A DNA stretch of 64,000 nt from Chimonanthus salicifolius (Eukaryota > Streptophyta > Magnoliopsida > Laurales > Calycanthaceae). The stretch is from contig CM023532.1 of NCBI GenBank assembly GCA_013350335.1, forward strand, positions 95,477,064 to 95,541,063, in the 5' to 3' direction. The notes below the pieces were generated by a model. The model saw only the letters and a list, made by a program, of their open reading frames with translations. It did not search any database and had not been told where the DNA came from. Positions 34,578 to 46,027 of this stretch are shown piece by piece. A program made the translations under genes and the position numbers. Positions within the stretch are counted from its first letter, which is position 1, and the number at the start of each line of letters is the position of its first letter.

Positions 34578-35750
34578 ATGGCTCCAAGGGGAAGGCCAAG
34601 GAGAAATATCCGACAAACCCAAGTGGGGGTGAAGATGAGGTAGAACATCCTCGAAATGAGGAGGAGCAACCATCTCACCATGAGGAGGAACGACAATCTC
34701 ATCGTGAGGAAGAACAACCATCCTTCACGAGGAGGAATCAAGTAGCGTAAACATACCGGTGGTGCCTCCCGAATTGCAGAATTTGGTTCAAGCGGTGGTC
34801 ACTTCAGTGCTCCAACAACACTTGAATGAGAATGGAACCACCAAGGAAAACAATGACAGGAGCATGGTCAGGGACTTCCAGCAACAGCGCCCTCCTTACT
34901 TCAAGGGGAGAGAAGGGACTGTCGGAGCGGAAAACTGGCTGAAGAAGATTTCACAGATTCTGACTTTATTGAATATTACGAGTCATGCTCACAAGATTTT
35001 ACTGGCCACATCACAGCTGATTGATGATGCTGGTAAATGGTGGGAGGTGATAGAGAAGCAGTGAGCACTTATTCCAGAAGGAGAGAGGACCGCCATGACT
35101 TGGGAAGCTACCTTCCTGGAACATTATTTTCCTAAGCAGGAGAAGGATCGCCAGACACAGGTTTTTCTATCTTTGGTACAAGGTACCATGGCGGTGGCAG
35201 AGTACCACCAGGAGTTTCTCAGTTTTTCTGTTTATGCATTCTATATGGTGGATATAGAGTATCGGAGGGCACACAAGTTTGAGAGGGGCCTCCGGCCTAG
35301 CATAAGGGCCAAGGTAACTATATTCAAGGCAACCACATTGGCAGTAGTGGTCAGCAGGGCCACTATAGCAGAGCAGGAGATGGTTAAGTTGACGCGTTTT
35401 GACAATCGCCAAGCTCAGAGTGGGAGGGGTACATTCCAACCCAACAAAAGGTTCCGACTGAACTCTAGCAGACCCTCACCATCTACTGGGTCAACAGGGG
35501 GCTTTCGTCCCAATCATCCCTCTCCATCTACATCAGTCACTCAGGCTCCTAGAGGTGGGAGCAACTGCTTTCATTGTGATCAGCCTGGCCATTTTAAGAG
35601 GGAATGTCCACAACTCAACAAACCCTCTAATACCAGGGGTTCATCTCATCCACCAATTAGGCTAGCTAATTCAAGTGGAGGCAGGACATTTAATCAGGCG
35701 GGACGGCCGCCTACAGGATCTGGACGGGTATTCACCTTAGCACCTCCAGC
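34578..35750 (+). pseudogene. TE-4 gag, broken
   Basis: The start ATG at 34578 encodes MAPRGRPRR, matching TE-5 (MAPKRKTRQ) and TE-2. A frame change follows within the acidic N-terminal repeat, so the main frame is open from ~34759 (PPELQNLVQAVV). A TGA at 35062-35064 replaces an Arg CGA. The frame then runs on from 35095 (MTWEATFLEHYF), where the QF of the family word EQFSATF is missing, through the gag core to a complete CCHC knuckle (C158, C161, H166, C171 counted from 35095). RNA-binding particle protein in the family; inactive here. Confidence 0.9.
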
Positions 35751-37593
35751 AGCAGAGGATCATTCTGTGATTCAAGGTATGGCAGTAGTCAGTAGTTCCT
35801 ACGCCTTTGCATTATTTGATTCGGGAGCATCTCACTCTTTCATATCTGCTGCATTTATAACTGCTACTGGTACGTTGGTACAAAAACTGTCCACATCACT
35901 CACCATTGTATCCCCCGTCGGAGACACATCATTGGGACTTATATGCACAATAGTGAATGCTGAACTTGCTGGACTCAGATTTGAGTTCAATTATTTGATA
36001 CTCGATATATTAGAATATGATATTATTTTCGGCATGGATTGGTTGGCTAGCTTTAAAGCCAACATTGATTGTTATCATCGCAGGGTAACATTTTGGTCGC
36101 CCGAGAGAAAACAACATGTGGTGCATGCTGATAAACAAAGCAGACTGCATGAAGGGTTGAATCATCTAGTATTGAACATTAATAGAATCAACAAGGCACC
36201 GGTGGTTGAACTTCCGGAAATAGTAAGGGACTATGCAGACGTTTTTCCAAAAAAACTTCCTGGTTTGCCTCCCATGAGGGAGATCAATTTTGAAATCAAG
36301 TTGCACCCTAGCACTGCACCAGTGTCATTACCACATTACCGGATGGCACCAGCAGAGATGTCCAAGTTAAAGAAGCAGATTGATGAACTACTCAGACTGG
36401 GGTGCATTCGGAACAGTACATCGGCTTGGGGAGCTCCGATTTTATTTGTAAAGAAGACGGATGGTTCACTTCGTATGTGTGTGGATTACCGAAAACTGAT
36501 CTAGCTGACGGTTAGAAACAAGTACCCTCTACCCAGGATTGATGATTTATTTGATCAACTTAAAGGTTCAAGTCATTTTTCTAAGATTGACCTGATGTCC
36601 GGATATCACCAAATCCGGGTTAGGGAGGAGGACATAGAAAAGACAGCTTTCAGAACGTGATATGGACTATATGAGTTTGTAGTTGTGCCGTTTGGACTGA
36701 CCAATGCACCGGCTGTGTTCATGAATCTAATGAACAAGATCTTTCGTCCTTACTTGGACCAATTTGTTATTGTATTTATTGATGATATGTTGATTTACTC
36801 CAAAACTCAGGAAGAACATGCTAAGCACCTGAGAATAGTTCTGGACACATTGAGGAAGAACAAACTATATGCTAAAGCCACTAAATGTGAATTTTGGCTA
36901 TCTGAGGTCAACGTTTTGGGACATGTTATATCAGAAGAAGGTATAGCCATGGACACGGCTAAGATAGCGGTAGTAAGAGATTGGAAAGCACCAAAGAATG
37001 TAACCGAGATCCGTAGCTTTTTGGAGTTGGCAGGTTATTACAAGAAATTTATCATGGACTTCTCAAAAATTGCGTCTCCACTTCCTCGACTCACTCAGAA
37101 AGGAGTCAAATATAAATGGTCAAATTTGTGCAATCAGAGGTTTGAAGAGTTGAAGAAGAGACTTACCACTGCTCCTATCCTAGTTTTGCCGGAAAGAGGC
37201 ATGTGTTATGAGGTACAATGCGATGCTTCAGGAGAGGGACTGGGGTGTATACTCAGTCAAAGTAATCGTGTGGTGGCATATGGATCAAGACAGTTGAAAA
37301 TTCATGAACGTCTCTATCCTACGCACGATTTGGAATTAGCCGCAGCGGTCTTCGCTCTCAAAAGTTGGAGACATTATCTATATGGCGAGAAATTTGAAGT
37401 GTTTTTAGATCATAAGAGCTTGAAGTATTTGTTTGATCAGAAAGAGCTCAACTTGAAGCAGCGCAGATGGATGAAATATCTGGCGGATTATGAGTTCGCA
37501 CTTCGTTATCACCCTGGCAAGGCGAACAAAGTGGCAGATGCCCTCAGCCGTTTATCACATGCATCAGTGGCATGTTTGATCACGACAGAATAG
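35751..37593 (+). pseudogene. TE-4 protease-RT-RNase H, three stops in one frame
   Basis: The frame continues from gag. The protease keeps its active-site word FDSGASHSF (Asp242 counted from 35095). The RT start is present to a TAG at 36502-36504 that replaces Gln in KLNQL. A TGA near 36658 replaces Arg. From 36685 it is open for 302 codons: FIDD (Asp33-Asp34), then RNase H with [10 protein letters not shown] (Asp180), and FLDHKSL where the family has FSDHKSL. It ends at TAG 37591-37593, which replaces a Trp and is shared with TE-3. The domains are complete in order, so the element was once autonomous. Confidence 0.93.
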
Positions 37594-39087
37594 GAGATGC
37601 TGAATACCATTCGAGAGTTTAAACTTTACCTCAATAGCCATGGGACTATATACAATTTGATCATACGGTCCAACATGGTTACCAAGATTGAACAGGAACA
37701 GTGGACAGACCCGGAGGTGGAGGAGATTTGGGCCAAGATGTCCACTGGTGAAATCATACCGGAATGGGAATTACGACCAGGACCAGGTTTTCTATTCCGA
37801 GGAAGGATTTATGTACCTAAGAGCTGTAGAAAGGAGTTATTGGTTGAGACACATCAGACCAAACTCTCTATTCATATGGGCAGCACCAAGATGTATCACG
37901 ACCTGAAGCGGTATTACTGGTGGCACAGATTAAAAAGGGATGTAGCAGAATTTGTGGCTCATTGCTTAACATGTTAGCAGGTTAAGACGGAACATCAAAA
38001 ACCACCAAGGTTACTCAAACCCTTATCAGTGCCGGAATGGAAATGGAATCACATTTCCATGGATTTTGTGACAGGGTTGCCAAGGTCATAAAAGGGCAAC
38101 GATGCGATATGGGTCATGGTAGACCGACTGACCAAGTTAGCACATTTCATTCCTATTAAGATGATAGACTCATCTGAGACTTTGGGTCGGCGGTATATCA
38201 GGGATATCATCAGATTGCATGGTATTCCTCGGACTATTGTGTTTGACAGAGATGGTCAATTCACTGGCAGAGTATGGCAGAGCATACAGTCAGCCATGGG
38301 AACAGATGTACTGATTAGTACCGCACTTCATCCACAGACTGATGGAAAGTCTGAGAGGACAATACAGACACTGGAGGCTATGCTGAGAGCATATATGCTA
38401 GATTTCAAGGGTGGATGGCAGGATCACTTGCCATTGGTAGAATTCTCATACAACAACAGTTACTAGGCAAGCGTCTAGATGGCTCCATTTGAGGCATTAT
38501 ATGGTAGACCATGTCGGTCGCCAGTGTGCTGGACAGAAGCCGGTGAGCCTGCACTGATTGGACCTGAGTTGGTTGCAGAGACTACAACGCAGATACAGTT
38601 GATACAGCATCATTTATTGACTGCGCAAAGTCGTCAGAAGAGCTATGCTGACAAGAGGAGGAGGTTTCTAGAATTTGAAGTGGGGAACATGGTGTTCTTG
38701 AAAGTCTCGCCACGAAAGGGACACATGAGATTTGGAAAGAAGGGGAAGTTTTCACCAAGATATGTGGAACAGTTTTCAATCATAAGAAGGATGGGGGTCG
38801 TGGCTTATCAATTAGCACTTCCATCACAGTTGGCATCTTTATACAATGTGTTCCATATATCGATGTTGAGGAAGTACAATCCTGATCCTTCTCACGTGCT
38901 GAACATACAAGATATAGAGGTACAAAGCGACGTCACATACGTCGAAAAGCATGTCCGAGTGGTGGACACAGAACAAGGGGTATTACAGAATCGAGCGATT
39001 CAATTTGTCAAAGTGGTATGGGATCGATATGGCATTGAGGAAAGCCACATGGGAACTCGAATCGGAAATGAGGAAAGCTCATCCTGA
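37594..39087 (+). pseudogene. TE-4 integrase with chromodomain-like tail, broken
   Basis: Open pieces are 37597-37977, 38116-38466 and 38479-39087. The first ends in a complete zinc-finger pattern H-X6-H-X29-C-X2-C. The core keeps MDFVTG near 38060, then Asp44 and Glu80 of the second piece with exactly 35 residues between them, the D-X35-E signature. Stops are TAG at ~37975, TAA near 38088 and two TAGs at ~38463 and ~38476, mostly CAG to TAG. The GPF motif is altered (YVEQF for YVGPF). The tail (VKVVWDRYGIEESHMG) resembles the chromodomain-like end of Tekay/Del elements and then shifts frame near 39040. Confidence 0.92.
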
Positions 39088-39143
39088 GCTATTTCTGTAA
39101 AAGTTTGAAACCCTACTTCACTCGATTTTCGGGACGAAAATTT

Positions 39144-39154
39144 AAAAAAGAGGG
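39144..39154 (+). other. Polypurine tract of TE-4
   Basis: AAAAAAGAGGG lies six bases before the 3' LTR. Confidence 0.85.
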
Positions 39155-39160
39155 TTCTAT

Positions 39161-42100
39161 TGTAACACCTCGAATTTTTAGATTATTTAAATATATGAAA
39201 ATTTCACTTTTTAATTTGTGAACTATTAAATAAATGTGCATGGCCGAATTTTAGATATTAAATCCAAGTTTATACGCATGAGTGATATGCATATCTATGT
39301 GATATGCTAGAATATCTTGAGAAAATATCTAGGATTTGTATCTCCAAGGAATTGTCTAAAATTAAATAAAGAAGATATCTAAGAATAAAAATAAAATAGC
39401 ATGGCCGTGTAAAGGGATTCCCATATCTATGCCATGCGCATAAAATCTTTTAAAAAGAGGAAGCAAGGGGCGCACGACCCTAAGGGGGAAGGGTTATCTT
39501 AAGCACCTTCTAAATTAGGACTAAGGGGAGATTTTTAATAAAAGAGAGGAGAGGGGCGCACGGCAATACACATAGCCGAATTCTTTCCTCCTCTCAAGCC
39601 CCATTCTCGCCAATTCTCAAGAGGAAGAGAGGGTATCCAGCAAGAAGAGAAGGCCAAGTAAGAAAAGGATTGGAAAAACAAGAACCAACCGGAGCGAAGG
39701 AAAACCGAAGGAGTCGCGGAACCGGTAAGTGATTTTATAATTTTTGTTTAAAAGAAAAGAACCCCATGGAAGAAGATTAGGAGATAATCATGATAATTTT
39801 AAATGGAGTTATGGTTAAGGATATGTGTCGGCCATTGCATGGCCGAACCATGATTTGATTATGGCTAAGATATAAGACCAAAAGAATGGAAGAAAAGGGA
39901 TGAGGTTCGGCCATGGTGTATGGCCGAACCCCACCAAATATGTTCATGAATTTTTATGGGAGTTTGTTGATAATGAAATATGATGTTTGGAGGGGTGAGG
40001 TTCGGCCATGGTGTATGGCCGAACCCCACCAAATAAATTTATGAATTTGGGGTTTTCTTAGCCATTGAATTATATGGACCTAAGGTTAATGATTTAAATG
40101 AATGTTTTGATGGAGAACCAAGGACCCTAGGGTTCGGCCATGGTGTATGGCCGGACCCTAGGGTCCGGCCATCCCATAGAGAATTTTGGGATAATGTTAA
40201 TGTAATTAGATTATGGAATTAAGGAAGAAAATTATGGAGTTATGTTCAAGGAAAGAAATTAAAGAACCATAGGGTTCGGCCGTGGTGTATGGCTGAACCC
40301 CATGGAGGTGAATTGGTTTGGTTAATTTTAAATAATAGTTTGATGTTAATGTTATGTAATTTGGAAAGGAATTAAATGGAAGCACGAACCATAGGGTTCG
40401 GCCACAAAGCATGGCCGAACCCCATGTTAGAAAGAAATTAATATATGGATTATTTCTATGAGTGGGGTTCGGCCATGCACGGGTTTATTTTATGGAGGAG
40501 ATGATTTAATTAGAAGCTATCTAATTATGGACCTTAGATTAATAACGGAAGGTGGAGATTATCTTGGAAACCTTATAAGTATGGAAGGATTTATGTTTTA
40601 AATATGGAAACCTTCTAAATATAGAAGGTGAAGATAAATTTGGAAACCTTCTAAAAATAGAAGGAGGAGTTTAAAATGGGAAGGTTTTTATTTATAGAAG
40701 TTATATTAAATTAGAAAGTGAATGGATTGTCTCAATTGGGTGAGGTTCGGCCATGGTGTATGGCCGAACCCCACTAGAGTTTATTTATGGAAGATGATTG
40801 TTAATTATGGAAATTGCATGCTAAAATTGGAAATTATCTAATTATGGAAGGAAGCATGCTAAACTTAGAAACTTTTTAAATATGGACCTTCAAATTGTGG
40901 ACTTGTTAATATGGAATTGCTAATAATGGAGGTTGATGAAATTAATGGAAACTTAGGCATCATCATGGGTTCGACCATGGTGCTTGGTCGAACCCCATGA
41001 ACCAATTTTATGGTTTGTGGATCAAAATATGGATTTAGGTGTTTGTAATTGAATGAAATGTTAACCATGGATGAGACCAATGGCAAAGTTGTAATTATAG
41101 CCTAAAGTGAAAGATCATGGGTTCGGCCATGATGTATGGCCGAACCCTATGAGGTCTCTCTTATGGATTTGAGTGGTTATGGAACTTATATGGACCTAAT
41201 ATGATTCAATGAAGGGAAGGATTAGAGTCTTATTTGTGAACCATGAATCAGTTATGGGTCTATTGTTTTTATGTGTTAAGGAGTTGAAGGTTTGAAATAA
41301 TTAAACCAAGGGCAAAGTTGTGAATACATGCTAAGATGGAAGGTTGGCCATGAATGGCAATCTTGTAAATATGGGGATTGGTTAATGGACTTTAAATGTT
41401 GTGAATCCAGTGGGACTTGGTTTTGATTTATTATTATATTATAAGGTAATGGGATCTCACAAAGTGTTTATGATCGTGAGCGGTTAAAGGATGAAAGACG
41501 CAAGGACACGTAGCTGTCTTTGATAGGATTCCACCTCTTTGAAACCATAGGTTTATATACATTTGTTTTATCTTATTTTTGATGAAATTGATGCTGCAAA
41601 GGATATGTTTTAAATTGATGAACTTTAAATGCTATGTTTAATCGTATAAATAGCATGTGTTGATTATGTTTCAAAAGTTGATTTTTAATGCTATGTTTAT
41701 GTTATAAAATAGCATGTGTTTCATTGGCATCTCATGCATGGCATAGGGTGGAGGATTTGTAACCGGAGGGGTCACACTCCGTCGGGGCGTCCGAAAAACC
41801 TATGTGGTGGGTACTTTTATGTACATGTGATGGGTGGGACTCATTGCATTTGTTATCATTGCATGGCTGGATTTATATGGTTTTTGACATTACGATATTA
41901 TTATATATGTTTTGTACTGACCATGTGTTAGTAGTAACTGGAATACCTAATGGGCGCGTTGTTCTAATGCCCTACTTCTACCCTAGTTGATGATACATGA
42001 AATCAGGGGAACGATGAGCGCAAGATGGGCCAGGGATAGGAGCTTGGATGATTTAGTTTATTATTTTAATAAAAGTTGCTCATGGATTTGAATTTGAGTA

Positions 42101-42457
42101 TCTAGATTTTAGAATGTAATAACTTAGATGGATGGATGTTTATTTGGATATTTATGGTATTTGATTGATGATTAAGGACTTGATGTACTTTGTTCTCTGA
42201 ATGGACTAGAACTTGGTTCTATTATGATTCTGCAATTTTGATGTTAATATTCCGCAAGTTTATATTGCTATGTGTGAACTATTTTAGTGGACTTGGTCCA
42301 TGCACACATAGGGTTGGACAGTTAAGGGTCGGACTTTGGAAGTTCGGATTTAGTTCGCATCGTGACGTCCCGCGCTCTATCACTCTACTCTGTTATAAAA
42401 AAAAAATAGACTCTGAATTTACGGGACGAAGCGAGTGAAAAAGGGCGGGGCGTTACA
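39161..42457 (+). repeat. 3' LTR of TE-4 (3297 bp)
   Basis: It starts TGTAACACCTCG and ends GGGGCGTTACA. The donor GTAAGT is intact at 39725, but the acceptor-like CAG is changed to CAT near 41997, the reverse of the 5' LTR. Hairpins are near 39905, 39999, 40131, 40271, 40398, 40743, 40970 and 41120. Many single-base differences from the 5' LTR. Confidence 0.93.
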
Positions 42458-42535
42458 TAATATGTGTTTCATTGGCATCTCATGCGTGGCATGAGGTGAA
42501 ATATATGTAACCGGAGGGACCACACTCCGACAGGG
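42458..42535 (+). repeat. Remainder of TE-3 5' LTR up to a deletion
   Basis: The text TGTTTCATTGGCATCTCATG continues TE-3's LTR where TE-4 split it (compare 50770). Within CCGACAGGGC it jumps into gag's acidic repeat, so about 1 kb of LTR, the primer site and gag's start are missing. Confidence 0.88.
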
Positions 42536-42897
42536 CAACAATCTCGACACGAAGAGGAAGAACAACCATCCCACCAAGAGGAGGAGGAACAAAGCAGCGT
42601 GAATATACCGGTGGTGCCTTCTGAACTGCAAAACTTGGTTCAAGCGGTGGTCACCTCACTGCTTCAATAGCACCTGAACGGGAATGGAACCACCAATGAG
42701 GCCAATGACAGGAGCATGGTCAGGCACTTCCAGCAACATCGCCCTCCTTACTTCAAAGGGAGAGAAGGGGCTATCAGAGAGAAAAATTGGCTGAAGAAGA
42801 TCACTCAGATCCTGACCCTACTCAAGATCATGAATCATGCTGACAAGATTTTACTGGCCACGTCACAACTGATCGACGATGCCGCTAATGGTGGGAG
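42536..42897 (+). pseudogene. TE-3 gag N-terminal part
   Basis: It starts inside the acidic repeat (EEEEQSS-type) and goes on through NIPVVPSELQNLVQAVV, a TAG near 42667, and MVRHFQQHRPPYFKG (open 42716-42901). A base is lost near 42890 (GCCGCTAATGG for GCCGGTAAATGG in relatives), shifting the frame into the next piece. Start codon and leader are deleted. Confidence 0.85.
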
Positions 42898-45330
42898 GTG
42901 ATAGAGAAGCAGCGAGCACTTCTTCCGGAAGGAGAGAGGACTGCAATGACTTGGGAGCAGTTCTCAGCTATCTTCCTGGATCATTATTTCCCTGAGGAGG
43001 AGAAGGAGCGCCAGACTCAGGTTTTTCTATCTTTGGTACAAGGTACCATGACGGTGGCAGAGTACCACCAGGAGTTTCTCAGTTTGTCCTGCTATGCATT
43101 TTATATGGTGGATATCGAGTATCGAAGGGCACGTAAGTTTGAACGGGGCCTACGGCCAAGCATAAGGCCAAAGGTAACCATATTTAAAGCAACTACATTG
43201 GCAGAGGTGGTCAGCAGGGCCTCTATAGTAGAGCAAGAGATGGCTGAGTTAACGCGTTTTGACAATCGCCGAGTTCAGAGTGGGAGGGATACTTTTCAGC
43301 CCAATAAGAAGTTCCGACCGAACTTTAGTAGACCCTCACCATCCACTGGGTCAATAGGGGGCTTTCGTCCCAATCATCCCTCCCTATTTGCATTAGTCAC
43401 TCAGGCTCCCAGAGGGGTGAACAACTGCTTCCATTGTGATCAGCCGGGCCATTTTAAGAGGGAATACCCACAACTCAACAAACCCTCTTATTCCGCAGGT
43501 TCATCTCGTCCACCAGTTAGGCCAGCTAATTCACGAGGAGGCAGGACATTTAACCAGGCTGGACGGGCGCCTACAGGATCTGGACGGTTGTTTACCTTAG
43601 CTCCTCAAACAGCAGAGGATCATTTTGTGATTCAAGGTATGGCAGTAGTTAGTAGTTCCTACGCCTTTGCATTATTTGATTTGGGAGCATCCCACTCTTT
43701 CATATCTGCTGCATTCTTATCTGCAACTGGAACTTTAGTACAAAAACTGTCCACATCACTTACCATTATATCCCCTGTCGGAGACATATCATTGGGGCTT
43801 ATATGCACAGCAGTGAATACTGAACTTGCTGGACTCAGATTTGAGTTCAACTACTTGGTACTCAATATGATAGAGTACGATATTATCTTCAGCATGGATT
43901 GGATGGCTAGCTTTCGGGCCAACATTGATTGCTATCGCCGTAGGGTGACATTTTGGTCACCCGAGGGAAAACAACATGTAGTGCGTACTGACAAACGAAG
44001 CAGACTGCATGAAGGGTTGAGTCATCTAGTATTGAACAGTATCAGAATCAACAAAGCACCGGTGGCTGAACTTCCGGCAATAGTAAAGGACTGTACGGAC
44101 GTATTTCCAACAGAACTCCCTAGCATGCCTCCCATGAAGGAGATTAATTTTGAAATCAAGTTGTACCCTGGCACTACACCAGTGTCATTACCACATTACC
44201 GGATGCCACCAGCAGAGATGTTCGAGCTAAAAAAGCAGATTGATGAACTGCTTAGACTGGGTTGCATCCGGAACAGTACATCGGCTTGGGGAGCTCCGGT
44301 TTTATTTGTGAAGAAGAAGGATGGTTCACTCCGTATGTGTGTGGATTATCGAAAACTGAATCAGCTGACATTCAGAAACAAGTACCCTCTACCCAGGATC
44401 GATGATTTATTTGATCAACTCAGAGGTTCCAATCATTTCTCTAAGATTGATTTGATGTCCGGATACCATCAAATCTGGGTTAGGGAGGAGGACATAGATA
44501 AGACAGCCTTCAGAACACGGTATGCACTATATGAGTTTGTTGTCATGCCGTTTGGACTCACCAATGCACCGGCTGTGTTCATGGATCTAATGAACAGGAT
44601 CTTCCGTCCTTACTTGGACCAATTTGTCATTGTATTTATTGATGACATTTTGATTTATTCCAAAACTCAGGAAGAACATGCTGAGCACTTGAAGATAGTT
44701 TTGGACACTTTGAGGAAGAACAAGTTATATGCAAAAGCCAGAAAGTGTGAATTTTGGCTACCCAAGGTTAACTTTCTGGGGCATGTCATATCAGAAGAAG
44801 GTATAGTCGGGGATCCGGCTAAAGTGGCGGCAGTGGGACAATGGAAAGCACCAAGGAATGTAACCGAGATCCGTAGCTTCTTAGGATTGGCTGGTTACTA
44901 CAGGAAGTTTATCATAGATTTCTCCAAAATAGCATCTCCACTTACTTGGCTCACTCAGAAAGGAGGCAAATTTGAGTGGTCAGATCTATGCAACAAGAGA
45001 TTTGAGGACCTGAAAGATAGACTTACAACAGCTCCTATTTTATTTTTGCCGGAAAGAGGCAAGGGTTATGAAGTACAATGCGATGCTTCAGGAGAAGGAC
45101 TTGGGAGCGTCCTCAGTCAAACTCATCGTGTGGTGGCTTATGGTTCAAGACAACTGAAAATACATGAACGCCTCTACCCTACGCACGATCTTGAACTAGC
45201 CGCAGTGGTCTTTGCTCTCAAAAGTTGGAGACATTATCTATATGGCGAGAAATTTGAAGTGTTTTCAGATCATATGAGCTTGAAGTACTTGTTTGATCAG
45301 AAAGAGTTCAACCTGAGGCAGCGTAGATGA
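42898..45330 (+). pseudogene. TE-3 gag-protease-RT-RNase H, 810-codon open stretch
   Basis: The longest open frame in the window. Residues 1-130 are the gag core. The knuckle is C177, C180, H185, with the fourth Cys changed to Tyr190. The protease word is FDLGASHSF with Asp261 but Leu262 for the usual Ser. RT has [13 protein letters not shown] and FIDD (Asp582-Asp583). RNase H has [10 protein letters not shown] (Asp729). It stops at a TGA (45328-45330) replacing a Trp in RRWMEY, and homology continues. Single gag-pol frame, as in chromoviruses. RT looks intact by motif, but the element lacks gag's start and a primer site. Confidence 0.95.
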
Positions 45331-46027
45331 ATGGAATATCTGGCAGATTATGAGTTTGCACTTCGTTATCACCCTGGCAAGGCGAACAAGGTGGCGGATG
45401 CCCTCAGCCGCATATCACATGCATCAGTGGTATGTTTTATCAGGACAGAATAGGACATGCTGAATACCATAAGAGAGTTCAATTTATATACCAATAACCA
45501 TGGGAGTATGTACAATTTGATCATACGGTCCAACATGGTTACCAAGATTGAACAGGAACAGCGGGTAGACCCGGAAGTGGAGGAGATATGGGCCAAGATG
45601 TCTATAGGTGAAGTCATACCGGAATGGGAGTTACGACCAGGACAGGGTCTTGTATTCCGAGGAAGAATATATGTGCCTAAGAGCTGCAGAAAAGAGTTAC
45701 TGATTGAGGCACATCAGACCAAACTCTCTATTCATCCGAGCAGCACCAAGATGTATCACGACCTGTAGAGACATTACTGGTGGCACAGACTCAAGAAGGA
45801 TGTGGCAGAATTTGTGGCTCATTGCTTAACTTGTCAACAGGTTAAGACAGAACATCAGAAGTCACCAGGGTTACTCAAACACTTACCAGTGCCGAAATGG
45901 AAATGGGAGCACATTTCCATGGATTTCGTGACAGGGTTGCCAAGGTCTTCAAAGGGCAACAATGCGATATGGGTCGTGGTAGACCGACTGACCAATTCTG
46001 AACATTTCATTCCCATCAGGATGACAG
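45331..46027 (+). pseudogene. TE-3 integrase N-terminal half, truncated
   Basis: It continues in frame after the TGA: the end of RNase H, a TAG at 45451-45453 shared with TE-4, the linker (45457-45768), a TAG near 45766 for Lys, then [11 protein letters not shown] and the first catalytic Asp (SMDFVTG) with VVDRLT. It breaks off at 46027 in PIRMT(D), where a family B LTR begins. Second Asp, Glu, GPF and tail are missing. Confidence 0.92.

Larger units (their letters stand above)
30944..42457 (+). mobile_element. TE-4: full-length family C chromovirus nested in TE-3's LTR
   Basis: It has two LTRs (30944-34298 and 39161-42457), a primer-binding site, gag-pol and polypurine tract, all in plus order. 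It splits TE-3's LTR. The left flank TAGCA and right flank TAATA look like one target duplication changed by two transitions. Gag-pol is collinear with intact chromoviruses (4.86-kb interior) but holds about ten stops and a few frameshifts. The LTRs differ visibly, including a 213-bp duplication in the 5' LTR only, so it is older than TE-1. Confidence 0.93.
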
